Origin: Yersinia proxima
GTDB taxonomy: Bacteria > Pseudomonadota > Gammaproteobacteria > Enterobacterales > Enterobacteriaceae
Length of the DNA: 64,000 bases
Reading direction: 5' to 3'
NCBI RefSeq assembly: GCF_902170785.1
Contig: NZ_CABHYG010000014.1
Coordinates: 248,001 to 312,000 of the forward strand
The notes beneath the pieces were generated by a model. It was not told the DNA's origin. It ran no database searches and saw only the letters and a program-made list of their open reading frames with translations. The translations under genes and the position numbers were made by a program. Numbering within the stretch: the stretch's first letter is position 1; each line of letters opens with the position of its first letter. This document shows, in pieces, positions 1-9,980 of this stretch.

Positions 1-498
1 TCGTAGCCCATGTTTATGCGCGTATTCCAGCGCTTTCAATACAGCGGCACGTGTATTTGGGTGTGAAAGATGTGTGCCAGTGATAGCCAGTGCCCGCGAT
101 GATGCAATATAAGACTCATCGATATCATCTGGCGTCAGGGCCATATCAGCGCAGTTTTCACGGTAAAAAATCAGAGGGAAGGTTTCTTGATCTTTAATAC
201 CAAGAATAACCAATGCGGTTAGGCGCTGCTTGTCAGTAATAAGAAAACGGGTATCGGCCCCAACACGTTGTAATTCCTCGCGCAGGAAGCGGCCCATATG
301 TTCATCACCAACACGTGCCAACATACCTGACTTCAAGCCTTGAATCGCTGTGCCATAGGCGACATTACCTGATGAACCGCCCAAATATTTGGCAAATGTA
401 CTGGTATCTTCCAGCCGGGAACCAATCTGTTGTCCATAAAAATCGACGGCAATTCGCCCGATACATATGACATCCAGCACTTTGTGTTGTGTACCCAT
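1..498 (-). CDS. iolC: 5-dehydro-2-deoxygluconokinase IolC (3' end outside window)
   Basis: IolC phosphorylates 2-deoxy-5-keto-D-gluconate, a late step of myo-inositol breakdown in the cytoplasm. The 166 visible residues are the N-terminal half of a PfkB/ribokinase-type sugar kinase: the early segment DVICIGRIAVDFYGQQIG, the substrate-side GGSSGNVAYG at about residues 40-49, and RVGDEHMGRFLREEL after it. The ATG at 498 is chosen over the in-frame ATG at 504 because AAGGA lies about seven bases from it and directly abuts the earlier one. It is divergent from iolD. The C-terminal part, including the catalytic GAGD-type motif, lies beyond the left edge, so whether it carries the DUF2090 fusion seen in some IolC proteins cannot be told. 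Identity confident. Confidence 0.88.
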   Translation of the reverse strand, partial: MGTQHKVLDVICIGRIAVDFYGQQIGSRLEDTSTFAKYLGGSSGNVAYGTAIQGLKSGMLARVGDEHMGRFLREELQRVGADTRFLITDKQRLTALVILGIKDQETFPLIFYRENCADMALTPDDIDESYIASSRALAITGTHLSHPNTRAAVLKALEYAHKHGLR

Positions 499-969
499 CC
501 CCATTTCCTTCTTTTAAAACCTCGACAATGACCGATGAAATAAACCCGTAGTAATGTTTCTGAAATCAGTATGAGGAATAAATATTTCAATTTCAAGATT
601 AAATGAAATTTACACCCCAATTATGTGACCTGGCTAAAAGCCTTATATCACGCACGAGAATGGGGCTTACACTAAAGGATTGTGCCAGTTATTGATGGTT
701 TTATGAGTAGGAAATAGGAAGTATTGATGAGTGATATTAAGTTAATAATATCAATTCATTAGATTCATTTACTGCTGGTTTGTAATGCCACTATTTCACA
801 TGAGTTAATGCGGGTGTGATGGTTTCAGTGTTTACCTGATTATTTGATCTTCATCGCAGAATGAAATGTTTCTTCTGTAATGTGATTTTATGAAAAAAAT
901 ATTTGTTTATAATCCCTGCTATGTTTCACCTCACTGTTGTATCGCGCAAACAGAGCAAAGGATGAATAA
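499..969. promoter_or_regulatory. iolC-iolD divergent control region with repeated TGAAAT motifs
   Basis: This 471-bp AT-rich gap must hold the promoters of iolC and iolDGE. The hexamer TGAAAT or its complement ATTTCA recurs at 561-566, 584-589, 590-595, 604-609, 793-798 and 862-867. The 584-609 group is two head-to-tail ATTTCA copies facing one TGAAAT, and 863-872 reads GAAA-N2-TTTC. Enterobacterial iol clusters are usually repressed by an RpiR-type IolR, so these could be its operators; that is inference, and no iolR is in the window. I see no gene or clear terminator here. A start codon at 962 reads only three codons and is ignored. Confidence 0.35.
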
Positions 970-2910
970 ATGAATAAGATTCGGCTAACTACTGCACAGG
1001 CATTAGTCCGGTTTTTGGACAATCAATACTTGCAAGTCGATGGTCAGGAAATCAAATTTATCAAAGGGATTTTTGCTATTTTTGGCCATGGTAATGTGCT
1101 GGGTGTCGGGCAGGCACTGGAACAAGACTGTGGTGAACTTGTAGTTCACCAAGGGCGAAATGAGCAAGGAATGGCTCATGCAGCGATCGGTTTCGCCAAA
1201 CAAAAGTTGCGTCAGCAAATCTATGCTTGTACTTCATCTGTTGGGCCGGGCAGTGCCAATATGGTGACCGCCGCCGCAACTGCAACAGCTAACCGTATTC
1301 CCTTACTCTTGCTCCCTGGTGACGTATTTTCCTCACGCCAACCCGATCCCGTGCTCCAGCAAATTGAACAATCTCATGACCTGAGTATCAGTACCAATGA
1401 TGTATTTAAGCCTGTCAGTAAATACTGGGATCGCATTACGCGGCCAGAACAGCTGATGAGCGCGTGTATTAATGCCATGCGGGTACTGACTGACCCGGCT
1501 GAGACCGGTGCTGTAACGCTGTGTTTGCCGCAAGATGTACAGGCTGAAGCCTATGATTATCCTGATTACTTCTTCCAAAAACGTGTTCATCGCCTTGACC
1601 GGCGGCCTGCCAGCGCAGCAATGCTGGCTGATGCTATCGCTTTATTGACCTCAAAACGTAAACCGATTTTGGTCTGTGGCGGCGGCGTAAAATACTCACA
1701 GGCCGGTCAGGCATTGCAACGATTTGCTGAATGTTTCGGTTTACCATGGGTCGAGACACAGGCGGGCAAAGGCACAATTAGCTCCGAACATGAGCTCAAT
1801 CTCGGCGGTATTGGTGAAACAGGTTGCCTGGCGGCGAACACCTTGGCGAAGCAGGCTGATTTGGTGATTGGTGTTGGCACCCGCTATACCGACTTTACGA
1901 CATCATCGAAATGGTTATTTCAGAACCCGGATGTTTCATTCCTCAATATTAATGTCAGTGCTTTTGATGCTGGTAAATTGGATGGTTTGCAATTGCTGGC
2001 GGATGCGCGTGAGGCATTGTCTGCATTGCATCAACAACTTGGCAATAGTGGTTATCAGGCGGGTTGGGGCGGGGAAATTGCCCGAATGCGTGCTGAACAA
2101 TTAGCCGAGACAAAACGGGTCTATCAGGTGGAATACCATGCCGAGGATTTCACCCCTGAAATTAATGACCATTTAGACCGTGAGCAGGTCTTTGGTGAGT
2201 TTATTAATAAAACCGGTTCTTTCCTGACACAAAGCCAGGTGCTGGGTGTTCTGAATAATCAATTACCTCAAGATGCTGTCATTGTTGCGGCTGCTGGCAG
2301 CTTACCCGGTGATTTACAGCGGGTATGGCGCACAAAAGGCAATAATGGCTATCACGTCGAATATGGTTACTCGTGCATGGGCTATGAAGTTAGTGCTGCA
2401 TTGGGTGTGAAGCTGGCTGAACCTAACCGCGAAGTTTACTCATTGGTGGGTGATGGTGCCTTCATGATGCTGCATTCTGAGTTGGTTACTTCCATTCAAG
2501 AACGCTGCAAAATCAATGTCATATTGTTTGATAACATGACAAATGGCTGTATCAATAACCTCCAGATGGAACATGGCATGGACAGCTATGCCACTGAATT
2601 CCGTTTCCGTAATCAAGATACTGGTCAATTAGACGGCGATTTTGTTCCGGTAGATTTCGCCATGTTGGCTGCTGCTTATGGCTGTAAGACATATCGCGTT
2701 GCTACAGAACAGCAACTGTTTGATGCATTAGCCGATGCCCGCTTGCAGACAGTCTCAACCTTAATAGACATAAAAGTTCTGCCAAAAACCATGGTTCATA
2801 AATACCTGAGCTGGTGGCGGGTCGGGGTTGCCCAAGTTTCTGACAGTGAAAAAACGGACGCAGTCGTACGGGAGCTGGAAAAGAATATCGCCAAAGCCCG
2901 TGATTATTAA
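970..2910 (+). CDS. iolD: 3D-(3,5/4)-trihydroxycyclohexane-1,2-dione hydrolase IolD
   Basis: IolD opens the ring of 3D-trihydroxycyclohexane-1,2-dione to 5-deoxyglucuronate, the third step of myo-inositol catabolism. The 646-residue protein has the three-domain thiamine-diphosphate fold of the acetolactate synthase family. An N-terminal pyrimidine domain contains [15 protein letters not shown] with its catalytic Glu, followed by a central domain and a C-terminal pyrophosphate domain with GDGAFMML and, downstream, [10 protein letters not shown] (the GDG-N-N metal/ThDP motif, about residues 490-530). Length fits the family. AAGGATG lies just before the ATG. It is the first gene of an iolD-iolG-iolE run on the plus strand. 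Confidence 0.95.
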   Translation: MNKIRLTTAQALVRFLDNQYLQVDGQEIKFIKGIFAIFGHGNVLGVGQALEQDCGELVVHQGRNEQGMAHAAIGFAKQKLRQQIYACTSSVGPGSANMVTAAATATANRIPLLLLPGDVFSSRQPDPVLQQIEQSHDLSISTNDVFKPVSKYWDRITRPEQLMSACINAMRVLTDPAETGAVTLCLPQDVQAEAYDYPDYFFQKRVHRLDRRPASAAMLADAIALLTSKRKPILVCGGGVKYSQAGQALQRFAECFGLPWVETQAGKGTISSEHELNLGGIGETGCLAANTLAKQADLVIGVGTRYTDFTTSSKWLFQNPDVSFLNINVSAFDAGKLDGLQLLADAREALSALHQQLGNSGYQAGWGGEIARMRAEQLAETKRVYQVEYHAEDFTPEINDHLDREQVFGEFINKTGSFLTQSQVLGVLNNQLPQDAVIVAAAGSLPGDLQRVWRTKGNNGYHVEYGYSCMGYEVSAALGVKLAEPNREVYSLVGDGAFMMLHSELVTSIQERCKINVILFDNMTNGCINNLQMEHGMDSYATEFRFRNQDTGQLDGDFVPVDFAMLAAAYGCKTYRVATEQQLFDALADARLQTVSTLIDIKVLPKTMVHKYLSWWRVGVAQVSDSEKTDAVVRELEKNIAKARDY

Positions 2911-2935
2911 TGCTAATTAAATGATCTGGATGTGA

Positions 2936-4003
<1,068 letters not shown>

Positions 4004-4136
4004 TATCAATATCTATTGTCTGTGTGTCAGCCGATAAGCTGTTGCATAGCGCTATTTTTTACATCATAGGATGGGCAATTAATCATTTTTTAATTGTATT
4101 CATCTATATCAATTAGATGTATTGCAGAGGTTTATT

Positions 4137-5033
4137 ATGAATAAAGATCGTGTGAAGTTGGCAATCGCTCCTATTGGTTGGACGAACGACGATATGCCAG
4201 ATTTAGGCAAAGAAAATACCTTCCAGCAATGTATCAGTGAAATGGCACTGGCCGGGTTTATCGGTAGTGAAGTTGGCAGTAAATATCCACGAGATCCTAA
4301 CGTATTGAAACCTATGCTTGAACTACGCGGTATGCAGATTTGCAATGCCTGGTTCAGCACTTTCTTTGCTGATGGTCAACGCGCTAAAACTATTGATGAA
4401 TTTACTAATCACATGAATTTCCTCCATGCGATGGGGGCTAAAGTTATAGGCTGTTCTGAACAAAGTAAAAGTATTCAGGGAACCACAAAAGCTATCTTTG
4501 AAGAGAAACCTTACTTTACTGACACTGAATGGCAACGTGTTGCAGAGGGTTATAACGAGTTAGCCAAGATCGCGGCAACGAAAGGGATGCAGGTATGCTT
4601 ACACCATCATATGGGGACTGGCATCCAAACCACGGAAGAAATTGATCGTTATATGAGTATGGTTAACGACGATGTTTATCTGCTATTTGATACTGGGCAT
4701 GCCTATTATTCCGAAGGTAGTCAGGAAGCGATGTTAGCTATTTTAGAAAAATACTTACCGCGTATTAATCATGTCCATCTAAAGGATGTTCGTGATGAGG
4801 TGGTCGCGGAAGTTAAAGCGAAAAAACTCAGTTTCCTTGATGGTGTGAAAAAAGGCACATTCACTGTTCCCGGTGATGGTGTTATTGATTTCCGTCCAGT
4901 GTTTAAATTGTTAGATGAAAAAGGCTATCAAGGATGGATGGTAGTAGAGGCAGAACAAGACCCTGCTATTGCGAACCCATTTGAGTATGCAGTGAAAGCA
5001 CGGCGTTATATTAAAGAAACCGCGGGTATTTAG
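4137..5033 (+). CDS. iolE: inosose dehydratase IolE
   Basis: IolE dehydrates 2-keto-myo-inositol, linking the products of IolG to the substrate of IolD. The 298-residue protein is a TIM-barrel of the xylose-isomerase-like AP endonuclease 2 superfamily: it opens with [18 protein letters not shown], and metal-ligand segments [18 protein letters not shown] and [12 protein letters not shown] follow in the expected order, ending with MVVEAEQDP. The ATG at 4137 is preferred to one at 4122 because GAGG ends six bases before it. A 133-bp gap separates it from iolG, longer than usual within an operon, so a local promoter is possible. iolB and the other pathway genes are not in the window. Confidence 0.94.
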   Translation: MNKDRVKLAIAPIGWTNDDMPDLGKENTFQQCISEMALAGFIGSEVGSKYPRDPNVLKPMLELRGMQICNAWFSTFFADGQRAKTIDEFTNHMNFLHAMGAKVIGCSEQSKSIQGTTKAIFEEKPYFTDTEWQRVAEGYNELAKIAATKGMQVCLHHHMGTGIQTTEEIDRYMSMVNDDVYLLFDTGHAYYSEGSQEAMLAILEKYLPRINHVHLKDVRDEVVAEVKAKKLSFLDGVKKGTFTVPGDGVIDFRPVFKLLDEKGYQGWMVVEAEQDPAIANPFEYAVKARRYIKETAGI

Positions 5034-5061
5034 TTATTTTCATCGCCAGCCTGCATTGATC

Positions 5062-5099
5062 CCATCAGGGAATAAGCTATATCTCTTATCCCCTGATGG
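5062..5099. terminator. hairpin between convergent iolE and aaaT
   Basis: CCATCAGGG-AATAAG pairs with CTTATC-CCCTGATGG: 15 bp with one mismatch and an 8-base loop. It lies in the 66-bp gap between two genes that end towards each other, and the aaaT stop codon begins at 5102. The T-rich tail is weak on the plus side (TTAGTTTGG). The position and stem support a shared transcript end; a true intrinsic terminator is likely but not certain. Confidence 0.55.
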
Positions 5100-5600
5100 T
5101 TAGTTTGGTAAATTTATTCGTCCCATATGGTGAGCATCAACAAATTGACCGTCACGGAAAGCATAACGCAGGCTAGTCCCTTCAATTTCAAAGCCAAATT
5201 TACGATAGAGGGCGATTGCTGCCAGGTTATCGACAAAAACAGTTAGTTCAATACGTTGTATATTCAGCCAGTTATCACATAAGTCAATCATGGCTGCCAT
5301 CAATGCACTGCCGACACCCTTCCTGCAAGAGTTAACATCAACAGCAATACCAAAAGTTGCCACATGACGGCGACGTGCACGCTGATTTGCTTCAACAGTC
5401 AGTTGACCAACAATCTCTTCATCGATACATGCCACTAAATTATGCATTCCGGCTGGTATTTCTTTGATCTTTTTAGCCCACATCTCAAGTGAAGGTAGGG
5501 GGAGTTGTAACGTGTCTCGGTAAACCTGTGGATGTGAAAATAGTTGCTGCAAGGCGGGATAATCGCTGAATTCCACATGGCGTATCTGCACATTTTCCAT
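5100..5600 (-). CDS. aaaT: GNAT-family L-amino acid N-acyltransferase AaaT (YhhY)
   Basis: This 166-residue protein matches E. coli YhhY/AaaT along its whole length. AaaT acetylates the amino group of some amino acids (phenylalanine and methionine in E. coli) using acetyl-CoA. It is a single GNAT domain: the acetyl-CoA binding region reads FGIAVDVNSCRKGVGSAL (about residues 85-102, the R-x-x-G-x-G/A loop), followed by RIELTVFVDNLAAIALYRKF and GFEIEGT, the usual GNAT C-terminal strands. The second in-frame ATG (5600) is chosen because GTAAGGG lies seven bases upstream, whereas it abuts the ATG at 5606. The aaaT-ryhB-yhhW association resembles the E. coli yhhY-ryhB-yhhX-yhhW region. Confidence 0.9.
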   Translation of the reverse strand: MENVQIRHVEFSDYPALQQLFSHPQVYRDTLQLPLPSLEMWAKKIKEIPAGMHNLVACIDEEIVGQLTVEANQRARRRHVATFGIAVDVNSCRKGVGSALMAAMIDLCDNWLNIQRIELTVFVDNLAAIALYRKFGFEIEGTSLRYAFRDGQFVDAHHMGRINLPN

Positions 5601-5693
5601 AAACATACCCTTACTCTTACTGTTTGAATTACCTAATAAAATATCGTTTTATTCACCAGAGTCAATAATATTGCGAGTGGCTAAAAAAAACAC

Positions 5694-5727
5694 TTTACAA
5701 GTGAGAGTGATAATGATTATCATTGTC
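5694..5727 (+). promoter_or_regulatory. ryhB promoter with Fur box
   Basis: GATAATGATTATCATTGTC at 5709-5727 agrees at 17 of 19 positions with the consensus Fur box. It overlaps a plausible promoter: -35 TTTACA at 5694-5699 and -10 TATCAT at 5718-5723, 18 bases apart. Fur-iron binding there would block RNA polymerase, which matches the known iron repression of RyhB. The box might also influence the divergent aaaT gene, whose start is about 110 bp away. Confidence 0.85.
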
Positions 5728-5730
5728 GTG

Positions 5731-5838
5731 CTTTCAGATGAGGCCATCAAAGTTTAGGTGTTCACATTACGAAGGCACGACATTGCTCACATTGCTTCCA
5801 GTGTTTACTTAGCCAGCCGGGTGCTGGCTTTTTTTTTT
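5731..5838 (+). ncRNA. ryhB: small RNA RyhB (RyhB1 type)
   Basis: RyhB is the Hfq-dependent RNA made under iron starvation that pairs with and removes mRNAs for non-essential iron proteins. The stretch 5775-5829 is almost identical to the 3' half of E. coli RyhB: the seed region GCACGACATTGCTCACATTG, then TTCCAG, and the AGCCAGC-CGGGT-GCTGGCT terminator stem (5811-5829) followed by ten T. The 5' end is estimated as 7-8 bases after the -10 at 5718, giving about 108 nt, longer than the 90-nt E. coli RNA because the 5' part differs. Yersiniae carry two RyhB copies; the yhhY/yhhW context suggests this is the one orthologous to E. coli ryhB. Exact ends need 5' mapping. Confidence 0.9.
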
Positions 5839-5988
5839 GCCTGTTTTCCTGCTAATCACTTCAAATTCAAATCATTTGTCCCTTAACTTATTAATCAGTC
5901 GAATTTTTTGAACAGAGGAGTGAGTTTTTTGCGCTTTCATATTCTCCCGCGACATCTAGACTAAAGAAAACGTTGAGGAGAACTGAAC

Positions 5989-6684
5989 ATGATTTATTTA
6001 CGCAAAGCGGAAGAACGTGGCCACGCTAATCACGGTTGGCTGGACAGTTGGCACACCTTCTCATTCGCCGATTATTACGATCCAGAATTTATGGGTTTTT
6101 CAGCACTACGTGTGATTAACGAAGATGTTATAGATGCAGGTCAGGGGTTTGGTACTCATCCGCATAAGGATATGGAAATCCTGACTTATGTGTTGTCCGG
6201 TACGGTTGAGCACCAGGATAGCATGGGCAACAAAGAACAAATCCATGCGGGTGAATTTCAGATAATGAGTGCTGGCACGGGGATTCGCCATTCAGAATAT
6301 AATGGCCGCGATGATCAACCGCTACATTTGTATCAGATTTGGATTATCCCGAATAAGACCGGTTTGGAACCTCGTTACGAGCAGCAAATGTTCGATATTC
6401 CACAAGGGCGGCAGTTGGTGTTATCACCTGATGCCCGTGATGGTTCGCTAAAAGTGTTCCAGGACATGACGCTGTGGCGCTGGGCATTGAAACGCGAAGA
6501 GCAGTCAATTTATCAGATTCAGGCAGAGCGCCGTATCTGGATACAGGTTGTGCGAGGCAATGTGTCTATCAATGGCCACCGTGCGGGCACCAGCGATGCA
6601 TTGGCTATCTGGGATGAAGCCGCTCTTTCTATTCATGCCGATGAAGACAGTGAAATCTTGCTGTTTGATTTACCGCCAGTTTAA
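5989..6684 (+). CDS. yhhW: pirin-family bicupin YhhW, probable quercetin 2,3-dioxygenase
   Basis: The 231-residue protein is a full-length match to E. coli YhhW, a cytoplasmic pirin-like bicupin shown to have quercetin 2,3-dioxygenase activity in vitro; its natural substrate is unknown. The N-terminal cupin carries the metal ligands in GFGTHPHKDMEILTYVL (His57, His59 and neighbouring residues, by count), then STGTVEHQDSMG and GTGIRHSEYN with further His/Glu ligands. The C-terminal cupin is degenerate, as usual. GAGGAG precedes the ATG. It follows the ryhB terminator by 150 bp and is followed by its own terminator. Confidence 0.92.
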   Translation: MIYLRKAEERGHANHGWLDSWHTFSFADYYDPEFMGFSALRVINEDVIDAGQGFGTHPHKDMEILTYVLSGTVEHQDSMGNKEQIHAGEFQIMSAGTGIRHSEYNGRDDQPLHLYQIWIIPNKTGLEPRYEQQMFDIPQGRQLVLSPDARDGSLKVFQDMTLWRWALKREEQSIYQIQAERRIWIQVVRGNVSINGHRAGTSDALAIWDEAALSIHADEDSEILLFDLPPV

Positions 6685-6703
6685 GTTTGATCATCCTGAG
6701 TAA

Positions 6704-6738
6704 AAAAGGGTATGTGCATCGCGCCATACCCTTTTCTT
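6704..6738 (+). terminator. yhhW terminator
   Basis: AAAAGGGTATG at 6704-6714 pairs perfectly with CATACCCTTTT at 6725-6735 around a 10-base loop, and the descending arm runs into TTTTCTTT. It separates yhhW from gntR, which must therefore have its own promoter in the short space after it. Confidence 0.75.
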
Positions 6739-6781
6739 TGCTAGAATAGCACCCCGTTTACTCTGCCTCAGTTCATTGATA

Positions 6782-7777
6782 ATGAAGAAAAAAAGGCCAG
6801 TGCTACAAGACGTTGCCGATATGGTTGGGGTCACTAAAATGACGGTCAGCCGTTATTTGCGCAATCCAGAGCAAGTTTCTGCCGTATTGCGGGAAAAAAT
6901 TGCACTGGCGCTAGACGAACTTGGCTACATTCCCAATCGTGCTCCCGATATCCTTTCCAACGCAACCAGCCACGCTATTGGCGTATTACTGCCATCATTA
7001 ACTAACCAGGTTTTTGCCGAGGTGCTAAGAGGTATTGAAAGTGTGACGGATGCGCATGGCTATCAAACCATGTTGGCACATTACGGCTATCAGAAAGAAC
7101 GGGAAGAGCAGCGGTTGACCTCGCTACTTTCTTACAATATTGATGGGCTAATCCTTTCCGAGCGCCATCATACGGCGCGTACTTTGAAAATGATTGAGGT
7201 TGCGGGCATTCCTGTTATTGAACTGATGGATTGTTCATCACCTTGCATTGATTTAGCCGTGGGTTTTAATAACTTTGAAGCCGCAAGGCAGATGACTCAG
7301 CAGATTATCGCCAAAGGCCACCGTTACGTGGTGTATTTTGGTGCGCGTCAGGATGAGCGAACGGTGATTAAGCAGCAAGGTTATGAGCAGGCGATGCGTG
7401 AGTCCGGCCTGACGCCGATGAGTGTGATGACTAGCCGTTCCTCATCATATTCAGCTGGGGCGGAGCTATTGCGCGAAGCTCAGGTGAGTTATCCGCAGAT
7501 CGACAGTATTTTTTGCACCAATGACGACCTGGCCATCGGCGCGGTATTTGAATGTCAGCGCCAGGGGCTTTCTATTCCGCATGATATGGCGATAGCCGGT
7601 TTCCACGGGCATGATATTGGTCAGTCGATGGTTCCGAAACTCGCCAGTGTACTGACCCCACGCGAAAGAATGGGGCAAATTGGTGCCGAGCGCTTACTGG
7701 CCCGGCTACGCGGAGAAGTGGTTACACCCAAGATGGTTGATGTGGGCTTCACCATCCTCCCCGGCGGCAGTATCTAA
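6782..7777 (+). CDS. gntR: gluconate repressor GntR (LacI family)
   Basis: GntR represses gluconate uptake and kinase genes and is released by gluconate. The 331-residue protein opens with a LacI-type helix-turn-helix and hinge (VLQDVADMVGVTKMTVSRYL, residues 7-26, then LGYIPNRAPDILS), followed by a periplasmic-binding-protein-like effector domain with GVLLPSLTNQVFAEVLRGIE and FCTNDDLAIGAVFECQRQG. It matches E. coli GntR end to end. The ATG at 6782 is used; an in-frame TTG lies two codons earlier. Its likely operators are between gntT and gntK at 9264-9291. Unlike E. coli, where gntR, gntK and gntU lie together, the neighbouring transporter here is GntT, convergent with gntR. Confidence 0.95.
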   Translation: MKKKRPVLQDVADMVGVTKMTVSRYLRNPEQVSAVLREKIALALDELGYIPNRAPDILSNATSHAIGVLLPSLTNQVFAEVLRGIESVTDAHGYQTMLAHYGYQKEREEQRLTSLLSYNIDGLILSERHHTARTLKMIEVAGIPVIELMDCSSPCIDLAVGFNNFEAARQMTQQIIAKGHRYVVYFGARQDERTVIKQQGYEQAMRESGLTPMSVMTSRSSSYSAGAELLREAQVSYPQIDSIFCTNDDLAIGAVFECQRQGLSIPHDMAIAGFHGHDIGQSMVPKLASVLTPRERMGQIGAERLLARLRGEVVTPKMVDVGFTILPGGSI

Positions 7778-7814
7778 ATAGCGGTAGTTATATACTAATG
7801 CTATATAACTAATG

Positions 7815-9131
7815 CTATATCACCATTGCTAATAACAGACAGCCGACCAATCCGCAGACGGATATAATGGTTTCCAGCACTGACCATGACTTGAAGGTCT
7901 CGACGATAGTCAGGTTAAAATATTCTTTAAATAGCCAGAAACCCGGGTCGTTGACGTGAGAGAAAATCACGCTACCTGAACCCACTGCAATCACCATCAA
8001 TTCAGGGCTGGCACCGGTGGTGGCTATGAGAGGGGCCACAATCCCGCCTGCGGTAATGGCTGCCACTGTCGCAGAGCCAAGTGCAATACGTAGCACGGCT
8101 GCAATCGACCATGCCATTAGAATCGGTGATAGCCCGCTGCTATTCATCATGCTGGCAATGTAATGGTCAACGCCGCTGTCGACTAAAACCTGTTTGAAAG
8201 CCCCACCACCACCGATAACCAATAGCATCATTGCAATGATTTTGATGGAGTCGGTCACGGTATCCATCACGGACTCCATGGAGCGACCACGGTTTAAACC
8301 AAAGGTGAAAATTGCGATTAACACGGCGATCAATGTGGCGATAACCGGGTCGCCCAAGAACTCGGCATAGGAAAGAACAGGGTGGCCTTTGGGCAAAATC
8401 ATCTCTGCCACCGCCCGCATTGCCATTAAAATAACCGGCACCAGCGCAGTGCCGACACTGACGCCAAAACCAGGCATCTCTTCATCGGTAAACGTTTTTG
8501 GGTTATACAGCCCTTCTGGCACCGGTTTATCAATACCTTTCAGGAAATGAGCGAATACCGGGCCAGCCAGAATAACGGTAGGAATGGCCAGTAACGTCCC
8601 ATATAACAGGGTCTTACCCATATCGGCGTGGAAAATGGTAGCAATAGCGGTTGGACCGGGGTGAGGAGGTAAGAAGCCGTGAGTCACTGATAGCGCTGCG
8701 GCCATCGGGACACCCACATATAACAATGGAATGCGGGCTGAAGCGGCGATACTGAATACCAGCGGCAGCAACAACACAAAGCCGACTTCATAGAATAGGG
8801 CAAAACCGACAGTAAAACCGGTGAGAACAACCGCCCACTGAATGTGTTTTTTACCAAATTTATCAATCAGGGTAGTAGCGATTCGTTGAGCGCCGCCGCA
8901 GTCCGCTAGCAACTTACCGAGCATGGCACCGAAGCCCATAATCAGTGCCAGACTGCCCAGTGTTCCACCGACCCCTGCTTTGATTGAGCCGACAACCTTA
9001 TCGACCGGCATCCCTTGCATGACACCCACCGCCAGCGCGACCAGTATCAGCGAGATAAATCCGTTGAGTTTGAAACGGATCATCAGTAACAGCAGCATGG
9101 CAACGCCAACCGCGACAATGACTAATGGCAT
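7815..9131 (-). CDS. gntT: high-affinity gluconate:H+ symporter GntT
   Basis: This 438-residue inner-membrane protein of the GntP family imports gluconate. It is hydrophobic throughout, with about a dozen membrane segments, and shares long identical runs with E. coli GntT, for example MGFGAMLGKLLADCGGAQRI, THGFLPPHPGPTAIATIF and GSGSVIFSHVNDPGFWLFKE. These match GntT better than GntU. The ATG at 9131 has GGAG ten bases before it and gives the E. coli N terminus MPLVIVAVGV; longer readings upstream are not supported. It is divergent from gntK over a shared control region with CRP and GntR sites. Confidence 0.93.
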   Translation of the reverse strand: MPLVIVAVGVAMLLLLMIRFKLNGFISLILVALAVGVMQGMPVDKVVGSIKAGVGGTLGSLALIMGFGAMLGKLLADCGGAQRIATTLIDKFGKKHIQWAVVLTGFTVGFALFYEVGFVLLLPLVFSIAASARIPLLYVGVPMAAALSVTHGFLPPHPGPTAIATIFHADMGKTLLYGTLLAIPTVILAGPVFAHFLKGIDKPVPEGLYNPKTFTDEEMPGFGVSVGTALVPVILMAMRAVAEMILPKGHPVLSYAEFLGDPVIATLIAVLIAIFTFGLNRGRSMESVMDTVTDSIKIIAMMLLVIGGGGAFKQVLVDSGVDHYIASMMNSSGLSPILMAWSIAAVLRIALGSATVAAITAGGIVAPLIATTGASPELMVIAVGSGSVIFSHVNDPGFWLFKEYFNLTIVETFKSWSVLETIISVCGLVGCLLLAMVI

Positions 9132-9236
9132 AGTATTTCTCCATTTATTTAGAGTATATGTATCGCTTTTTATTATGGTTACAGTCAGTTGGAGCCAGTG
9201 TGATTGTGCGATTGAGTCCAATGACGATGTTCTATC

Positions 9237-9258
9237 AGGTGTGATAAAAGTCACATCT
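9237..9258. promoter_or_regulatory. CRP site between gntT and gntK
   Basis: TGTGA-N6-TCACA occurs exactly at 9240-9255, matching both CRP half-sites. It is 109 bp from the gntT start and about 98 bp from the gntK start, directly beside the GntR operators. Catabolite activation of gluconate genes by cAMP-CRP is established in E. coli, so a site here is expected; which promoter it activates is not visible. Confidence 0.75.
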
Positions 9259-9263
9259 CCATT

Positions 9264-9291
9264 TGTTACCGGTATCATGATACCGGTAACA
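9264..9291. promoter_or_regulatory. double GntR operator in a 26-bp perfect palindrome
   Basis: Bases 9265-9290 form a perfect palindrome, GTTACCGGTATCA followed by its complement. It divides into two abutting 14-base boxes, TGTTACCGGTATCA (9264-9277) and TGATACCGGTAACA (9278-9291). Each differs by one base from the symmetric form TGTTACCGGTAACA, and the core resembles the E. coli GntR site built on GTTACC and GGTAAC. Two LacI-type dimers on adjacent boxes could repress both gntT and gntK, the genes on either side. Assignment to GntR is inferred from the motif and the neighbours. Confidence 0.75.
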
Positions 9292-9352
9292 TGATAAAAT
9301 ACGAAACCATAGCGAGCGGTAAAATTCCTATTCTGAGATAGAGATCAACATT

Positions 9353-9865
9353 ATGGCAGGACGTAGCATTATCGTGATGGGTGTATCGGGTAGCGGTAAA
9401 ACTACCGTGGGAGAAGCGGTGGCCCGCCGGATTCACGCCAAATTTATTGACGGTGATGACCTGCATCCCCGTGCCAATATTCAGAAAATGGGCAGTGGGC
9501 ATCCTCTTAATGATGAGGATCGTATGCCGTGGTTGGAGCGCCTGAGCGATGCGGCTTATAGCCTGCACCATAAGAATGAAACCGGTATTATTGTCTGTTC
9601 GGCACTGAAACGGCGTTATCGCGATCGGCTGCGGGAAGGTAATCCGGAAATGGTATTTTTATACCTGAAGGGCAGTTTTGATGTGATTATGGAACGGCTA
9701 AAAGCCCGCTCCGGCCATTTTATGCCCACTGATTTATTAAAAAGTCAGTTTGAAGCATTGGAAGAACCGGGGTCAGAAGAACCGGATGTTATCTGTGTGG
9801 ATATTGATGCAGATATTGATGAAGTTGTGCAGCGCTGTGTGTTGGCACTGGAAAAACAGAACTAA
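9353..9865 (+). CDS. gntK: gluconokinase GntK
   Basis: GntK phosphorylates imported gluconate to 6-phosphogluconate, feeding the Entner-Doudoroff and pentose phosphate pathways. The 170-residue protein has a Walker A loop near the N terminus (GVSGSGKTTVGEAVA, residues 10-24) and the gluconokinase motifs DGDDLHPRANIQKMGSG, ICSALKRRYRDRLR and HFMPTDLLKSQFEALEEP. Size fits thermoresistant gluconokinases. The ribosome site is weak (GAGATCAAC), but no other start suits. It is divergent from gntT. Confidence 0.93.
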   Translation: MAGRSIIVMGVSGSGKTTVGEAVARRIHAKFIDGDDLHPRANIQKMGSGHPLNDEDRMPWLERLSDAAYSLHHKNETGIIVCSALKRRYRDRLREGNPEMVFLYLKGSFDVIMERLKARSGHFMPTDLLKSQFEALEEPGSEEPDVICVDIDADIDEVVQRCVLALEKQN

Positions 9866-9980
9866 TCATCGCGTGACGGAAACTGTTAGCAAAGTCGAAT
9901 GAAGGGAAATCGCCCCAGGGTGCGGTAAACCCTTCACTCACCGAGCTATCAATAACTTTGCCGTCAACGGGTGCGTAAAT

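Noticed and set aside
333-620. Possible 95-residue minus-strand gene overlapping iolC
   Set aside because: It overlaps the well-supported iolC N terminus in another frame, lacks a ribosome site and resembles no family.
7786-7810. AT-rich hairpin after gntR (AGTTATATA/TATATAACT) as terminator
   Set aside because: The stem contains almost no G or C and no T tract follows; it may be chance. The nearby ACTAATGCTATAT direct repeat is noted only.
9901-9935. GAAGGG/CCCTTC stem after gntK as terminator
   Set aside because: Short stem with a 23-base loop and no T tract.
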